This document shows, in pieces, positions 30,291 to 30,644 of a stretch of DNA of 30,644 nt (position 1 is the first letter of the stretch; each line of letters begins with the position of its first letter). This DNA comes from CAZOKN01 sp964580525 (lineage in GTDB: Bacteria; Pseudomonadota; Alphaproteobacteria; Rickettsiales; UBA6187), in contig CAZOKN010000022.1 of the NCBI GenBank assembly GCA_964580525.1, positions 1 through 30,644 of the forward strand, written 5' to 3'. The notes under the pieces are model-generated. The model was not told where the DNA came from. It did no database searches and was given only the letters and a program-made list of their open reading frames with translations. The translations under genes and the position numbers were made by a program.

Positions 30291-30644
30291 ATGGCTCTTA
30301 TGAAAAAAATTACGGCAGCATTATTGCTTATCATAGTTTCATGGGTTGCTGTTTATTTTCTATTTTTTGCAAAACAAAATAAACTTAATGATGAATTATT
30401 TGCAGCTGTACGGATCAATGACTTGCAACAAGCGGAAAGTCTTGTAAAGCTCGGTGCAGATTTGAGAAGTCGTGATAATCTTGGACAAACACCTCTACAT
30501 AGTGCCTGCTATCGTGGTTACTATAAAATGGCTAAATTTCTTGTGGCACAAGGGTCTGATCTTGAAGCACGGGATATAAGAGATGGTACTCCTTTGCATT
30601 GGGCAGCTTTGGGTAATAACCCTGATAATGTGGAGTTATTGCTA
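30291..30644 (+). CDS. Membrane-anchored ankyrin-repeat protein (3' end outside window)
   Basis: The first 118 codons of a gene that runs off the right edge. An N-terminal helix (ITAALLLIIVSWVAVYFLFF in outline, residues about 6-27) is a signal anchor or uncleaved signal. It is followed by at least two and a half ankyrin repeats: LFAAVRINDLQQAESLVKLG, DNLGQTPLHSACYRGYYKMA and RDGTPLHWAALGNNPDNVEL. Ankyrin repeats bind proteins; the target is unknown. Two in-frame ATGs (30291 and 30300) could be the start; no clear ribosome site is seen for either. Confidence 0.8.
   Translation, partial: MALMKKITAALLLIIVSWVAVYFLFFAKQNKLNDELFAAVRINDLQQAESLVKLGADLRSRDNLGQTPLHSACYRGYYKMAKFLVAQGSDLEARDIRDGTPLHWAALGNNPDNVELLL

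Noticed and set aside
1..30644. CRISPR array, rRNA genes or prophage
   Set aside because: No regularly spaced repeats, rRNA-like sequence or phage genes were seen on reading the window.

Overview
The window is AT-rich bacterial chromosome carrying, from left to right, a polyketide-type aryl polyene (APE) pigment cluster and then a conserved housekeeping block. The organism is most likely an AT-rich alphaproteobacterium. This is inferred from the order tig - clpP - clpX - lon - tRNA-Val, from a ccmDEFGH block without ccmABC, and from a PleC/DivJ-like hybrid-free sensor kinase. No marker for a precise lineage is present. Two runs of ten N (7927-7936 and 13220-13229) mark assembly gaps, so the sequence is probably a draft or metagenome scaffold.

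Region 1 (1-13783), APE cluster. A leftward operon starts at a consensus promoter (3388-3415) and encodes two acyl carrier proteins, a membrane protein, the starter-unit ligase, a hot-dog dehydratase and a family-2 glycosyltransferase cut by the window edge. Upstream of it, also leftward, lie a phosphopantetheinyl transferase, a ketoreductase, a ketosynthase and a small exported BamE-like protein. A divergent rightward operon (6853-9249) holds a lipoprotein, a SAM methyltransferase and an LPLAT acyltransferase. A leftward lipoprotein, a PlsC-like acyltransferase and a short ketosynthase-like protein follow. A rightward operon (DUF3261 lipoprotein, second ketosynthase, second dehydratase) closes the cluster. 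Together these load an aryl starter on an ACP, extend it by condensation, ketoreduction and dehydration cycles to a conjugated polyene, and attach it to a lipid for the outer membrane. The MMPL exporter, LolA-like carrier and thioesterase of typical APE clusters are not in the window and may lie to the left. Compared with the usual gene order, the blocks N-O-P and Q-R are separated and inverted.

Region 2 (13804-21112), proteostasis block. A rhodanese with a membrane tail and tRNA-Leu(UAG) precede tig, clpP, clpX, a TM2-like membrane protein translationally coupled to lon, and tRNA-Val(UAC). ClpX has Tyr in place of the first zinc-binding Cys.

Region 3 (21342-25556) holds an Asp/Glu-racemase-like protein with an unrecognised C-terminal domain, an orphan membrane sensor histidine kinase, and the methionine sulfoxide reductases msrB and exported msrA.

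Region 4 (25564-30644): a leftward ccmD-E-F-G-H operon for cytochrome c maturation is followed by a previously unlisted 43-residue membrane microprotein. The divergent gene is a quinone oxidoreductase, and the intergenic space between them holds a MITE-like palindromic element (29131-29233). A membrane-anchored ankyrin-repeat protein runs off the right edge.
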